Assembly (NCBI RefSeq): GCF_046614675.1
Contig: NZ_JBKKJT010000004.1
Location: 1-64,000, forward strand
Length of the DNA stretch: 64,000 nt
Direction: 5' to 3'
From: Chryseobacterium cupriresistens
GTDB taxonomy: Bacteria; Bacteroidota; Bacteroidia; Flavobacteriales; Weeksellaceae
The number at the start of each line of letters is the position of its first letter. Positions within the stretch are counted from its first letter, which is position 1. The position numbers and the translations under genes are program-made. A model generated the notes under the pieces. That model searched no databases and was not told the origin of the DNA. It was given only the letters and a program-made list of their open reading frames with translations. Of this stretch, positions 9,156 to 19,103 are shown piece after piece.

Positions 9156-9596
9156 ATGAACAAACAGGAAATAATCAATATCATTAAAGCAAAAGCCGCA
9201 GATAAAATCCGGTATTTTGAAAATCTTATTGCAGAAACACGGGCTTCCAACAATGACACCAAAAGCTCGATGGGTGATAAATATGAAACCGGAAGAGAAA
9301 TGCTTCAGCAGGAAATCAATAACCTGCAGAGGCAGCTCAATGAAGTGTTGAATCAACAGGCTGTTTTGCAGAAAATAACTTCTGATCCTTCGGAAAAAGT
9401 TCAGAACGGAACATTGGTGAAAACCAATAAAGGAATGTTTTATGTTGCGGCGTCAATGGGAGAGATTATTGTTGAGAACCAGAAAATCATGACGGTTTCT
9501 GCAGAATCTCCTTTAGTGAAGGCTATGTTTGGCAAGAAAATGGGAGAGACATTTACCATCAACAATATCAGTCAGGATATTGAGCATATTTGGTAA
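9156..9596 (+). CDS. GreA/GreB-like C-terminal domain protein
   Basis: A 146-residue cytoplasmic protein. The first half is helical with charged heptads (about 20-75, including MLQQEINNLQRQLNEVLNQQ), compatible with a coiled coil. The second half (about 85-140) resembles the C-terminal domain of transcript cleavage factors GreA/GreB, with GTLVKTNKGMFYVAASMG and the typical SPLVKAMFGKKMGETF pattern. Homologues are often mislabelled as 3-oxoacyl-ACP synthase; nothing here supports that. It may bind RNA polymerase through the Gre-like domain, but it is not a canonical GreA and its role is unknown. Confidence 0.65.
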   Translation: MNKQEIINIIKAKAADKIRYFENLIAETRASNNDTKSSMGDKYETGREMLQQEINNLQRQLNEVLNQQAVLQKITSDPSEKVQNGTLVKTNKGMFYVAASMGEIIVENQKIMTVSAESPLVKAMFGKKMGETFTINNISQDIEHIW

Positions 9597-9612
9597 TAAT
9601 CTTTAAAATAAT

Positions 9613-10263
9613 ATGAAAATTAAAAATTTATTTTTCCTTGCCTTTTTATTGGTAGGTTTGGCGGTCAATGCACAGGTTCGTGCCTCCGTTTCGTCAAAAA
9701 CGTATGATCTGGAAACAGTTAAATTTACTGTAGATGGTTTTGTGTTTACACTTAATGCAGACGGGTCAATTGCTGATTTTAATGCTCCTGACCTGAATGG
9801 CAAGCTGGAATACTATGATGATCAGGTTTTTGATAAAGTGAAATATGGAAAACTTAAAAGCATTGGAAACGTTAAAATAGATTACTGGGAAGATTCTACT
9901 TTCACTAAGGAAAAAGCCGGTAAGCTGAAACGTTTAGGGAATATTTCCGTAGACTATTGGGAAGATTCTGCCTTTACTGAAGAAAAAGCAGGTAAGGTAA
10001 AGAAAATAGGAAATCTTGCTATAGATTATTGGCCTAATGATATCATAGATAACAGCAAGATGGGCAAGCTGAAAACGATAGGATCTATTGTGATAGATTA
10101 TGGAGCAAAAGACGTGATTGATCAGAGTAAGTATAAAAAGCTTGTAAAATTCGGTCCTGTGAGTCTTGATTATTATACTGATAGTTTTATAGACGAAAAC
10201 AGAAACGGACAGCTGAAATCCATTAACGGAAACAGTGAAAAAATTAGTGTCTCTGTATTGTAA
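9613..10263 (+). CDS. Exported protein with five or six 24-residue repeats
   Basis: A 216-residue protein with a signal peptide (MKIKNLFFLAFLLVGLAVNAQ). From about residue 83 it consists of imperfect 24-residue repeats with the pattern GKLKxIGxxxIDYWxDxxxxxxK, seen five times and then a partial copy. The sixth-position Gly, the IDYW or LDYY core and the basic KLK are conserved, which suggests a regular beta-hairpin or solenoid fold. The function is unknown. It starts 16 bases after the preceding gene and is followed by a terminator. Confidence 0.65.
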   Translation: MKIKNLFFLAFLLVGLAVNAQVRASVSSKTYDLETVKFTVDGFVFTLNADGSIADFNAPDLNGKLEYYDDQVFDKVKYGKLKSIGNVKIDYWEDSTFTKEKAGKLKRLGNISVDYWEDSAFTEEKAGKVKKIGNLAIDYWPNDIIDNSKMGKLKTIGSIVIDYGAKDVIDQSKYKKLVKFGPVSLDYYTDSFIDENRNGQLKSINGNSEKISVSVL

Positions 10264-10336
10264 TCCATCTGTTGTCTTAATTGGCTGAGAGTGTAGTCTA
10301 TACATTCATTTATCGAAAAAAACATAAATCTCTTAT

Positions 10337-10369
10337 AAAAAGTATCCATAGGCAGGATGCTTTTTTTTT
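10337..10369 (+). terminator. Rho-independent terminator
   Basis: The stem GTATCC/GGATGC (one G-T pair), extended by A-T pairs, with a 7-base loop is followed by nine T. It ends the repeat-protein transcript and overlaps the start of the thyA promoter region. Confidence 0.7.
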
Positions 10370-10371
10370 AC

Positions 10372-10379
10372 TAAATTTG
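10372..10379 (+). promoter_or_regulatory. -7 box of thyA
   Basis: TAAATTTG matches TAnnTTTG. Transcription would begin near 10387, giving a leader of about 14 bases to the ATG at 10401 and excluding the longer reading frame that opens at 10281. Confidence 0.6.
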
Positions 10380-10400
10380 GTCCATAAATTCCTTATCAAA

Positions 10401-11195
10401 ATGCAAAACTACCTGGACCTTTTACAGCATATTTTAGACAACGGAACTGATAAAACAGATAGAACAGGCACCGGAACAAGAAGTGTTTTCGGATATCAGC
10501 TGAGATATGATCTGTCTAAAGGATTTCCCTTGGTAACGACGAAAAAAGTGCATTTGAAATCCATTATCTATGAGTTGCTTTGGTTCCTGAAAGGAGATAC
10601 CAATATTAAGTATCTTAATGATAACGGGGTAAGCATCTGGGATGAATGGGCAGATGAAAATGGAAATCTGGGACCTGTTTATGGTGCACAATGGAGAAGC
10701 TGGAATGGAGCAGACGGAAAAGTAGTAGACCAGATTACAGAAGTAATTGACCAGATCAAAAAAAATCCGGATTCCAGAAGACTTATCGTATCAGCATGGA
10801 ATGTTGCAGAAATTCCTAACATGGCTTTGGCTCCTTGTCATGCCTTGTTCCAGTTCTACGTAGCTGATGGTAAATTATCGCTGCAGCTGTATCAGAGAAG
10901 TGCAGATGTTTTCCTTGGTGTACCGTTCAATATTGCAAGTTATGCATTGCTGCTGATGATGGTAGCTCAGGTATGTGATCTTGAAGTAGGGGATTATGTT
11001 CACAGTTTTGGAGATGTTCATATTTATAACAATCATTTTGAACAGGTAAACAGACAGCTTGGAAGAGAACCACGATCACTTCCTACAATGAAATTAAATC
11101 CTGACGTTAAAAATATCTTTGATTTCGATTTCGAGGACTTTACGCTGGAAAATTATGATCCGCATCCGGGGATCAAAGCTCCTGTAGCCATTTAA
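10401..11195 (+). CDS. thyA: Thymidylate synthase
   Basis: A 264-residue enzyme that methylates dUMP to dTMP using methylene-tetrahydrofolate, making dihydrofolate. The start at 10401 (MQNYLDLLQHIL) gives the exact length of the E. coli enzyme; the open frame reaches back to 10281 but those 40 residues match nothing in the family and precede the promoter. Family motifs are present: DRTGTGTRSVFG near the start, the catalytic Cys in ALAPCHALFQFY, QRSADVFLGVPFNIASYALL, and the C-terminal HPGIKAPVAI. Dihydrofolate reductase is not adjacent in this window. Confidence 0.97.
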   Translation: MQNYLDLLQHILDNGTDKTDRTGTGTRSVFGYQLRYDLSKGFPLVTTKKVHLKSIIYELLWFLKGDTNIKYLNDNGVSIWDEWADENGNLGPVYGAQWRSWNGADGKVVDQITEVIDQIKKNPDSRRLIVSAWNVAEIPNMALAPCHALFQFYVADGKLSLQLYQRSADVFLGVPFNIASYALLLMMVAQVCDLEVGDYVHSFGDVHIYNNHFEQVNRQLGREPRSLPTMKLNPDVKNIFDFDFEDFTLENYDPHPGIKAPVAI

Positions 11196-11424
11196 TTTTT
11201 TATATCTTTTTATTTTTTAAATTTACTTCTATTACTTTCATGTGAATAGATGATATTGTCTGTGGTCATAAGTCAGGGAATTAGAATATAAATCCTTTAC
11301 TACGCTTTCTTTTGGCAATAGTTTCTTACATTTGGAAGAACAATGCCCGTTCACCGGATTTCTTTTGTAAGATGATCCGTTGGGAGGCAATATATCATAA
11401 ATGTCAAATGCTTAAGAACAGATT

Positions 11425-11643
11425 ATGAAGTATTTAAAAATTAATATTGAAGAAAATGCAGATATTGAAGTACTGAAGAATGCTGTACTTCAGCTGAAAG
11501 GTGTGGCATCCGCAGAAATAGTGGATGACGAAAATCCGGAAAGTGAACTCAAAAAAGCGTTTGCAAAAACGAAGGAACAACTTAAAAAGGGCGACTATGA
11601 AACCCTTGTTAATGATATTTTCGACATCATCATAAAAAAATAA
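11425..11643 (+). CDS. Small acidic protein of unknown function
   Basis: A 72-residue soluble protein. A beta strand (KYLKINIEENA) and a helix (IEVLKNAVLQLKGV) are followed by a charged helical part (ESELKKAFAKTKEQLKKGD). The size and layout recall antitoxin-like or ribbon-helix proteins, but no toxin gene is adjacent, and I do not recognise the family. It lies 25 bases before the aminopeptidase gene in the same direction and may be co-transcribed with it. Codon use looks like that of neighbouring genes. Confidence 0.55.
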   Translation: MKYLKINIEENADIEVLKNAVLQLKGVASAEIVDDENPESELKKAFAKTKEQLKKGDYETLVNDIFDIIIKK

Positions 11644-11668
11644 TTCTAAAAAATAATAAAGCAGACCG

Positions 11669-14179
11669 ATGAGAAAGGCTATTTTATCAATTGCTATACT
11701 TGGAATTTTATTTTCCGCCAATGTATCAGCACAAACCGAAACTTCAGGAAGAGAAAAAGTATACAGAGCTACCCACACGAAAGTAACGGAGCTTAAGCAC
11801 ACAAAACTGAAAGTGAATTTCGATTATCAGAAAGAACAGATGAATGGGGAAGAATGGCTTACCGCTTCACCTTACTTCTATGCCACCAATGAGCTTACCC
11901 TTGATGCAAAAGGAATGCTGATTCATGAAGTGGCTCTTGATAACAACGGTAAAAAGTCTCCTTTAAAATACGAATACAAAGATGATGTTCTAAAAATTAC
12001 GCTGGATAAAACTTATCAGAGAAATCAGGATTATACCGTTTACATCAAATATACCTCCCGCCCGAATGAAGTGAAACAACAGGGAAGTATGGCAATCAAT
12101 GATGCAAAGGGTTTGTATTTCATAAACGCTCAGGGAACAGATCCCAACACGCCAACGCAAATCTGGACACAGGGAGAAACAGAATCTTCTTCAGCATGGT
12201 TTCCTACTATTGATAAACCCAACCAAAAGACAACACAGGAAATCTTTATGACAGTTCCTGATAAATATGTAACGCTTTCCAACGGTCTTATGAAAGATTC
12301 TAAAAAAGAATCCAACGGACTTAGAACCGATCATTGGGTGATGGACAAGAGACATTCTACTTATCTTTTCTTTATGGGCGTTGGAGAATATGCCATCGTA
12401 AAAGACAAATGGAAAAACATTCCTGTTGATTATTATATTGAAAAGGAATACGAGCCTTATGCTAAACAGATCTACGGAAATACTCCGGAAATGATCGACT
12501 TTTTCTCCAAAAAGCTGAATTATGACTATCCATGGGCGAAATATGCCCAGATTTCCGGAAGAGATTATGTAAGTGGTGCAATGGAAAATACCACAGCCAC
12601 TCTTCATGGAAGTGATATCCTTCAGAAACCCGGTCAGCTTATCGATGAAAATACATGGGAAGATACCATTGCCCATGAACTGTTCCATCATTGGTTTGGA
12701 GATCTGGTAACGGCAGAAAGCTGGAGCAACCTTACCGTCAATGAATCTTTTGCTAACTATTCCGAATACCTTTGGAATGAATACAAATATGGAAAAGACC
12801 AGGCAGATTATCACCTGATGACGGATGTGAATAATTATCTTCATAATCCGTCCGATTTTAATAAAAATCTGGTGAGATTCAATTACGAATCCCGTGAAGA
12901 TGTTTTTGATCTTGTAACATACCAGAAAGGAGGTGGCATTTTAAATATGCTGAGAAACTATCTTGGAGATGATGCCTTCTTTGCCGGAATGAATGATTAT
13001 CTGAAAACCAATGAATACCAAAATGCTGAAGCCCACCAATTAAGATTGTCTTTTGAAAAAGTTTCCGGGAAAGACTTAAACTGGTTCTTTAATCAATGGT
13101 ATTTTGGAAGCGGAAACCCAAAGATTAATTATTCATCCACCTTTGAGCCGGTAAAAAAACAGGTTGCCGTAACCATTAATCAAACTCAGGAAAAACCATT
13201 TGAATTTCCTCTGGCTATTGATGTCTATGACAATGGAAAACCTAAAAGATATAATGTCTGGGTAAATGCAGAAGCAAAAAATACATTCAGTTTTGATGTT
13301 TCTAAAACACCGGATCTTGTCAATATCAACGCAGACGGAGTTTTACTTGCTGATATTACGGATACTAAAACTCCGGAACAGAATCTGATGCAGTTTACCA
13401 ACTCCAAGGAATTTAAAAGCAGATATCTGGCTCTAAACGGAATTAAAGATCAGGCCGGGAAAAACCCTGCAGCTGTAAAATTATTGGCTGCTGCATTAAA
13501 AGATCCTTTCTTCAGAGTAAGAAAAAAAGCATTAAACTTAATGGACCTTACTAATCCTGAACAAATGAAAGCATTGGGTGCTGAAGTTGAAAAACTGGCT
13601 TCCAATGATCCTAAAACATTGGTACAAGCGGCAGCTATTACGGCTTTAGGAAAAACAAAAGATAAAAAATACCTTCCTTTATTTGAAAAAGGTGTAAATG
13701 CTGTTTCAAATGCAGTAAAAGGAAGTTCAATGGGTGCGCTTCTTTCTATTGATCCGTCAAGAGCAAACAGTCTTGCTGATAAAATTGATATGAAAGGTGC
13801 TTCAGAAGAATTGCAGGCACAATTGCTTCCTGTTATTGTAAAGAACAGAATTACTTCACAGATAGAAAATATTGCACCTCTTGCCACTTTTTATCCATTC
13901 ATTAAATTCCAGAATCCGGAATTGGGAAAAGCAGCAGAAGACGGTTTCAACTGGATCATGACTTCCGATAACCTGAAAGCTACTGAAAGTGTCACTAAAA
14001 TAGCAGGATATGCCAAAAACCAAATGGCAGGCAATCCACAGGCTAAAATGATGATGGTTCAGACGCTGAAAGATGGCTTGAGCAAAAAAATGGAACTGCT
14101 GAAACAGAATCCGCAAAACGCCGCAAGTATCAACAAGCAGATTGATGTCATCAATAAAGCAATTGAAAATTATAAGTAA
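11669..14179 (+). CDS. M1 family zinc aminopeptidase
   Basis: An 836-residue exported metallopeptidase. The signal peptide (about 1-22, ending VSAQ) is followed by the M1 N-terminal beta domain, the GAMEN exopeptidase motif (SGAMENTT) and the zinc site HELFHHW with the third ligand Glu 19 residues later (NESFANY); the first His is residue 336. The C-terminal third (about 570-836) is made of helical repeats rich in Ala and Lys, like the HEAT-type domain of other M1 enzymes. It removes N-terminal residues from peptides in the periplasm or at the surface. A strong terminator follows directly. Confidence 0.93.
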   Translation: MRKAILSIAILGILFSANVSAQTETSGREKVYRATHTKVTELKHTKLKVNFDYQKEQMNGEEWLTASPYFYATNELTLDAKGMLIHEVALDNNGKKSPLKYEYKDDVLKITLDKTYQRNQDYTVYIKYTSRPNEVKQQGSMAINDAKGLYFINAQGTDPNTPTQIWTQGETESSSAWFPTIDKPNQKTTQEIFMTVPDKYVTLSNGLMKDSKKESNGLRTDHWVMDKRHSTYLFFMGVGEYAIVKDKWKNIPVDYYIEKEYEPYAKQIYGNTPEMIDFFSKKLNYDYPWAKYAQISGRDYVSGAMENTTATLHGSDILQKPGQLIDENTWEDTIAHELFHHWFGDLVTAESWSNLTVNESFANYSEYLWNEYKYGKDQADYHLMTDVNNYLHNPSDFNKNLVRFNYESREDVFDLVTYQKGGGILNMLRNYLGDDAFFAGMNDYLKTNEYQNAEAHQLRLSFEKVSGKDLNWFFNQWYFGSGNPKINYSSTFEPVKKQVAVTINQTQEKPFEFPLAIDVYDNGKPKRYNVWVNAEAKNTFSFDVSKTPDLVNINADGVLLADITDTKTPEQNLMQFTNSKEFKSRYLALNGIKDQAGKNPAAVKLLAAALKDPFFRVRKKALNLMDLTNPEQMKALGAEVEKLASNDPKTLVQAAAITALGKTKDKKYLPLFEKGVNAVSNAVKGSSMGALLSIDPSRANSLADKIDMKGASEELQAQLLPVIVKNRITSQIENIAPLATFYPFIKFQNPELGKAAEDGFNWIMTSDNLKATESVTKIAGYAKNQMAGNPQAKMMMVQTLKDGLSKKMELLKQNPQNAASINKQIDVINKAIENYK

Positions 14180-14186
14180 AATAGAT

Positions 14187-14215
14187 AAAGCCGGCAAATA
14201 TGCCGGCTTTCTTTT
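14187..14215 (+). terminator. Rho-independent terminator of the aminopeptidase gene
   Basis: A perfect 9-bp stem (AAAGCCGGC with GCCGGCTTT, 6-base loop) followed by a T-rich tail, 8 bases after the stop codon. Confidence 0.9.
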
Positions 14216-14348
14216 ACTGTTAAAGGTTTCTGGATTACTGTATTATATTTTAAAACGCATTGGTTTTTAATGATGTTGCAAAAATTAGCATTTTTTACCA
14301 CTGTTTTTTGCATTATCTTTCATAAATTCGTTTAAAATTTAGACAATT

Positions 14349-15677
14349 ATGAGTTTTGGAATTGAAGCAGCGGGTTATTATGTGCCTGGTTTATATTTGG
14401 AGATTAAGGATTTAGCAGAAAAAAGAGGGATAGAGCCGGCGAAATTGGAAAAAGGCCTGGGTCTTCATAAAATGGGACTTTCTGATGTTCACGAAGACGC
14501 TGCCACTTTTGCAGCAGAAGCGTTACTGAAGCTTATAAAAGATTATGAGATCAACCCTGAGGAAATGGCAAGAGTATATCTGGGAACAGAAAGTGCTGTA
14601 GATGCGGCAAAACCTACAGCTTCCTATGCTGTACAAATGGTAGAAAAAGTATTGGAAGAAGAATTTGGAACAAGATGTTTCAGAAACTGTGATGTGCTTG
14701 ATATGACTTTTGCCTGCGTAGGGGGAGTAGATGCTTTACACAATGCTCTGGACTTTGTGAGGGTAAATCCTGATAAAAAAGCAGTTGTGATAGCCAGTGA
14801 TTATGCAAAATATGAATTGGCTTCTTCAGGAGAATATACACAGGGAGGTGGCGCGGTAGCCCTTTTGGTTTCATCCAAACCGGACCTTCTTGAAATTGAA
14901 AATAATTGGGGAGTTGCTTCAGAAAGTGTTTTTGATTTTTTCAAACCCAGAAGATCATATAAAAAAGAAGACTTGAATGGGGCTCCTGAAACATATCCAG
15001 AAAAGATTGAAATTTTTACAGATGAGCCTGTTTTTGACGGACAATATTCTAACCAATGCTATCAGGATAGAATAAAAGAAGCTTATTATCATTATAAAGA
15101 ATTAACAGGACAGGATAGACCATATGAAAACTGGGAGTATATTATCTTCCATCTTCCTTATGCCTTCCACGGAAAAAGAGTTTTCACAGAAATCTACAGT
15201 CTGGAGAATGGTCTTTCCTATGAAACGGCTGATGAACAGAAAGCAATCGCTAAGTCAGAAAATTATCTGAAATTAATCAATGATAAGATAGAAAAGACCC
15301 AGAGAGCTTCTTCTGAGATCGGGAATATGTACACCGCTTCTATTTTTATGGCATTTCTTTCTGCTTTACAGACATCTTTTAATGAAAATGAAGAACTTTC
15401 AGGAAAAGAAATTGGCTTTGTGGGATATGGAAGCGGATCGAAATCAAAGGTGTTTGCCGGGAAGGTATCCGGAAACTGGCGAAAAGTAGCAGAAAAATGG
15501 AATTTATTTGAACATTTGAACAGGAGAACTGCTGTTGATTTTGAAACCTATGAAAAGCTTCACAGAAAGCAGCTGAAAGATTCTGTAAATAAAAATTACA
15601 AAGGCTTTGGACTTGTCTCTATTGAAACAGAAAATCCTGTTTTAATCGGAGCAAGATACTATCATTACCAGAAGTAA
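14349..15677 (+). CDS. mvaS: Hydroxymethylglutaryl-CoA synthase
   Basis: A 442-residue thiolase-fold enzyme that condenses acetyl-CoA with acetoacetyl-CoA to HMG-CoA in the mevalonate route to isoprenoids, the route used by Chryseobacterium-type flavobacteria. The catalytic triad is visible: Glu81 (LGTESAVD), the acyl-accepting Cys123 (MTFACVGG) and a His in FHLPYAFHGK. The KPTASYAV and GSGSKSKVF segments are also typical. It stands alone, with a terminator on either side. The family also holds polyketide beta-branching synthases, but no polyketide genes are nearby, so a mevalonate role is preferred. Confidence 0.88.
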   Translation: MSFGIEAAGYYVPGLYLEIKDLAEKRGIEPAKLEKGLGLHKMGLSDVHEDAATFAAEALLKLIKDYEINPEEMARVYLGTESAVDAAKPTASYAVQMVEKVLEEEFGTRCFRNCDVLDMTFACVGGVDALHNALDFVRVNPDKKAVVIASDYAKYELASSGEYTQGGGAVALLVSSKPDLLEIENNWGVASESVFDFFKPRRSYKKEDLNGAPETYPEKIEIFTDEPVFDGQYSNQCYQDRIKEAYYHYKELTGQDRPYENWEYIIFHLPYAFHGKRVFTEIYSLENGLSYETADEQKAIAKSENYLKLINDKIEKTQRASSEIGNMYTASIFMAFLSALQTSFNENEELSGKEIGFVGYGSGSKSKVFAGKVSGNWRKVAEKWNLFEHLNRRTAVDFETYEKLHRKQLKDSVNKNYKGFGLVSIETENPVLIGARYYHYQK

Positions 15678-16230
15678 CTATATTCTCAGTAAAATTGTAT
15701 AAAAGCATCTCATACTTTGGGATGCTTTACTTTTTTATCTATAGAGATATTATGGTATTTTACAGTTGGATTATTTGTAATTTTAATAATGAGACAGTCA
15801 AAAAACGACAATAAATGCTGTGTGAAATTCTCTACAATTCATTTGAACTCAGTAAACAGTAAATGAACGGTTTTTTTAATTGTTATGATGAATAAAAAAT
15901 TATGAAACAGGAATTCTCTGTTGGCAGAAGGCTGTTTTTTATATAAAATTTAAGAAGAAAGCCTGTTTTTCACTCCATTTTCTTTAAATTGGTGAATTAT
16001 TTATATGTATTTTTTACTTCACAATTTGTTATTAATGTTTATTTTTTTAATCATTTATTTTAAATTAATGAAAATTGATTTTAATTTTAAAATTTATTAA
16101 AATTTCGTTAATATACAAATTGACTTATTTTTTGTTAATTTTTTAAATATTTTCAAAATGATTTCTCATCATTTTTTTTAGATGAATGTGAATCTCTCTG
16201 TTCTGGAAGCGTGTTTTCAGCATTCAGCGA
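15678..16230. other. A+T-rich intergenic region before the first SusC gene
   Basis: Apart from the terminator just after the HMG-CoA synthase gene, this 550-base stretch shows no open frame or repeat that I can support. It is made largely of A/T runs (especially 15990-16180) and leads into the SusC promoter. Confidence 0.5.
15702..15737 (+). terminator. Rho-independent terminator of mvaS
   Basis: An 8-bp stem (AAAGCATC with GATGCTTT) is followed by ACTTTTTT. Confidence 0.8.
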
Positions 16231-16231
16231 A

Positions 16232-16262
16232 TTGATGTTATAGATATTTATCGACATATTTG
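16232..16262 (+). promoter_or_regulatory. Promoter of SusC gene 1
   Basis: A -33 TTG (16232-16234) and a -7-like CATATTTG (16255-16262) are 20 bases apart. The same two elements with the same 20-base spacing precede the paralogous SusC gene at 21083-21113, and the leader after it (ATATTAAAATnTGTTAA) is also conserved. Confidence 0.65.
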
Positions 16263-16290
16263 TCGCTTGAATATATTAAAATCTGTTAAT

Positions 16291-19089
16291 ATGAATGTGA
16301 AGTTACATGTATTAAGTGCAGGAGCTTTGTTTTTTTTGGGACAAGCTGCTTTTGCGCAAAAATCTAAGAATGATTCTGTTCTGAAGGAGAATAAGATCGA
16401 TGAAGTAATCGTTACTGGATACCAGAAGAAAAAAGCAGATGAAATTACCCAGGCTCAGGCTGTTGTTGGTGGTGATGAAATCAGAAGAAACTCTCCTACA
16501 ACATCTATCGGTAACTCTTTACAGGGTAGAGCTTCAGGGGTATTTGTACAAAGTACTACCGGGCAGCCAGGTGCTGCTGCTACCATCCAGGTAAGAGGGA
16601 TTGCCGGTGTTGGTGGTTCTTCAGAGCCTACTTATGTAGTAAACGGGATGTATATGACTGCAAGACAGTTCAGTGCAATCAACCCTGCAGACGTAGAGTC
16701 TATTTCAATTCTTAAAGATGCCGCTGCTACAGCACAGTATGGTGCGAGGGGAGCAAACGGGGTAGTAGTAGTAACTACTAAAGCCGGAAAAGCTGGGAAA
16801 ACTCATTACTCATTTGAGACTAAATTTGGTTTTAGTGAAAGGCTTAAGGATAATAACTACACCATGATGAATTCAAGAGAGTTGATGGATTTCCAGAATC
16901 AATTGGGATACCTTGGATTTAAACCAAGATCTCAGGAAGAAATGGATAGATTGGCTGCTTATGATCATAACTGGCAAAAAGATCTGTTGAAGCCTTCAAG
17001 CATCCAGTCTTACTTATTCAGTGCCCAGGGTGGTTCCAGAGAGAGTACTTTCTATTACTCTTTAGGATATGATTCTGATAACGGGATTATCAGAGATATC
17101 GACGGACTTAAGAGATATACAGGTAACTTTGGATTTACCAATAAACTGAGTGAAAAACTGAACGTAGGGATTAACCTGGGGGTTCAGTATCAGGAAACTC
17201 AGAATTTTATGGACAGAAACAATACGCAGAACCCATTCGGAGCCATGTATAAATATGCTCCATATGAACCGGTTTATAATGCTGATGGTAGCTATAATCA
17301 AACAATGAGAGCGGGTTCTAACGTTGTTGAGCAGATCCGTAATTACAGACTGGATGATCAGAGGTTAAGAATCCCGGTTACTTTATTCGCAGAATATAAA
17401 ATTATCGATGGTCTGAAGTTTAAAACAAACTTTAACGGACTTTTCGATTGGTACATGGGAACTCAGTGGTTGAAGAAAGGCTCAAACCTTGATTTAACGT
17501 TAAACAACAAAATTCCTACAGGGTCATTGAACAAAAATTCATTCTACACATTTAACTATACCTGGAACAACTCCATTAACTATAAAAAGTCATACGGAAG
17601 CCACAACTTCGATTTCTTAGGATTTATCGAATATAACGATAACTACAACGAAACGATGAATGGAGGGGCTTACGGATTGAAATCTCCGGTAATCAATGTT
17701 CCATCTATTACTACACCTTCAGATAGAAATACATTTACTGGAGTTAAAGTAAGAAATACTTTATTCAGTTTAGCGGGGATGTTAAACTATGACTATGAAG
17801 GTAGATATTTGGTAACAGGATCGTTGAGAAGAGATGCTTCTTCAAGATTTGGTGCCAATAACCAAAGTGGTATTTTCTGGTCTGCAAGTGCAGCCTGGAA
17901 TATCGCGAAGGAAGACTTCATGAAAGGTGGGTTTATTAATGATTTAAAGCTTAGAGGATCTTACGGTACTACAGGTAATGATGGTACTTTACCTGATTAT
18001 TATAATGTCAATAATATCAGCTACGGTTTATATGGTGCTAACGGTACTTCTTATCCGGGAACAGTTTCAAAAGGTGATTATATTATTGGTAACAGCAATC
18101 TTAAATGGGAGTCTAATGCGATTACCAACTTAGGAGTTGATTTTACGATGTGGAACAGAAGAATTCGCGGATCCGTAGAAGTATATCAGAACAAGAGAAA
18201 AGATTTCGTACAGCTTGTACCTTTGGATAAACAGGAAGGTGGATACTACCAGTATATCAATGCAGGAGACATGTCTCAGAAAGGACTTGAAGTTGAACTT
18301 AGTGTAGATGTGATCAAACAAAAAGATTTCCAATGGAATCTACATGCTAACATCTCTTTCCAGAAGTCTGTTCTTGACAGGCTAGCAGGTGACCAGACAG
18401 AAAGAAATTTAGGATATACTTATCTTAAAGTAGGTGAAACTCCATATGTATTCTATAATGTTAGGTTTGCAGGAGTAGATCCAAGTAACGGAAAAGCATT
18501 ATATTATGATAAAGCTGGAAACGTTACGGATGTTTACAGTGCTTCAAATGCTGTTCCTCTCACTGATAAGTCTCCATTCCCAAAAAGTTTTGGTGGATTC
18601 GGAACTACAGTTCAGTACAAAGGACTTGATTTCAGTGCAGATTTTGCATTTAAGCTGGGCGGATATACTTATAACAACATGTATTTTGCCGCTGTTAATC
18701 CAACTTTGGCTGTTGCAGGTAGAAATATGGCACAGGCTGCTGCTCAGGTTTGGCAAAATCCTGGAGACACAGGAGTATTCCAGAAAGTTGACTCAAATGG
18801 TATGCGTGATTCTGATCAGTGGATTGAAAAATCAGATTACCTGAGATTAAGATCACTTACATTAGGATATACATTTGATAAAGCATTCCTTGGAGAAGGA
18901 TCGCCAATTAATAAGCTAAGAGCATATGTACAGGGGCAAAATTTATTTACGGTAACTAAATTCCACGGAGAACCTGAAGTTTCTGTAGGATCCGCTGACT
19001 CATCATCATTATTTGTTCCCGGATCATTTAACCTTTATACTTATCCTGCTGTCAGAACAATCCTGGTAGGATTGCAATTAGAATTTTAA
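16291..19089 (+). CDS. SusC/RagA-type TonB-linked outer membrane transporter (paralogue 1)
   Basis: A 932-residue nutrient transporter. The frame opens at a TTG (16267), but the ATG at 16291 gives MNVKLHVLSAGALFFLGQ, matching the start of the paralogue downstream, and follows a conserved leader. After the signal peptide (ending AFAQ) the protein goes straight into the plug (EVIVTGYQKK, then SLQGRASGVFVQ and ILKDAAATAQYGARGANGV); the usual N-terminal carboxypeptidase-like domain is absent. The barrel ends VGLQLEF with terminal Phe. It pairs with the SusD-like lipoprotein that follows 14 bases later. The substrate is unknown and no glycosidase or peptidase is adjacent. Confidence 0.92.
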   Translation: MNVKLHVLSAGALFFLGQAAFAQKSKNDSVLKENKIDEVIVTGYQKKKADEITQAQAVVGGDEIRRNSPTTSIGNSLQGRASGVFVQSTTGQPGAAATIQVRGIAGVGGSSEPTYVVNGMYMTARQFSAINPADVESISILKDAAATAQYGARGANGVVVVTTKAGKAGKTHYSFETKFGFSERLKDNNYTMMNSRELMDFQNQLGYLGFKPRSQEEMDRLAAYDHNWQKDLLKPSSIQSYLFSAQGGSRESTFYYSLGYDSDNGIIRDIDGLKRYTGNFGFTNKLSEKLNVGINLGVQYQETQNFMDRNNTQNPFGAMYKYAPYEPVYNADGSYNQTMRAGSNVVEQIRNYRLDDQRLRIPVTLFAEYKIIDGLKFKTNFNGLFDWYMGTQWLKKGSNLDLTLNNKIPTGSLNKNSFYTFNYTWNNSINYKKSYGSHNFDFLGFIEYNDNYNETMNGGAYGLKSPVINVPSITTPSDRNTFTGVKVRNTLFSLAGMLNYDYEGRYLVTGSLRRDASSRFGANNQSGIFWSASAAWNIAKEDFMKGGFINDLKLRGSYGTTGNDGTLPDYYNVNNISYGLYGANGTSYPGTVSKGDYIIGNSNLKWESNAITNLGVDFTMWNRRIRGSVEVYQNKRKDFVQLVPLDKQEGGYYQYINAGDMSQKGLEVELSVDVIKQKDFQWNLHANISFQKSVLDRLAGDQTERNLGYTYLKVGETPYVFYNVRFAGVDPSNGKALYYDKAGNVTDVYSASNAVPLTDKSPFPKSFGGFGTTVQYKGLDFSADFAFKLGGYTYNNMYFAAVNPTLAVAGRNMAQAAAQVWQNPGDTGVFQKVDSNGMRDSDQWIEKSDYLRLRSLTLGYTFDKAFLGEGSPINKLRAYVQGQNLFTVTKFHGEPEVSVGSADSSSLFVPGSFNLYTYPAVRTILVGLQLEF

Positions 19090-19103
19090 TATTGAATAGC
19101 TTT

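Noticed and set aside
10281..10400. Upstream extension of thymidylate synthase
   Set aside because: The added 40 residues match nothing in the family and cover a terminator and the -7 box.
12191..12844. 217-residue minus-strand frame inside the aminopeptidase gene
   Set aside because: It is an antisense by-product of a gene with clear M1 motifs.
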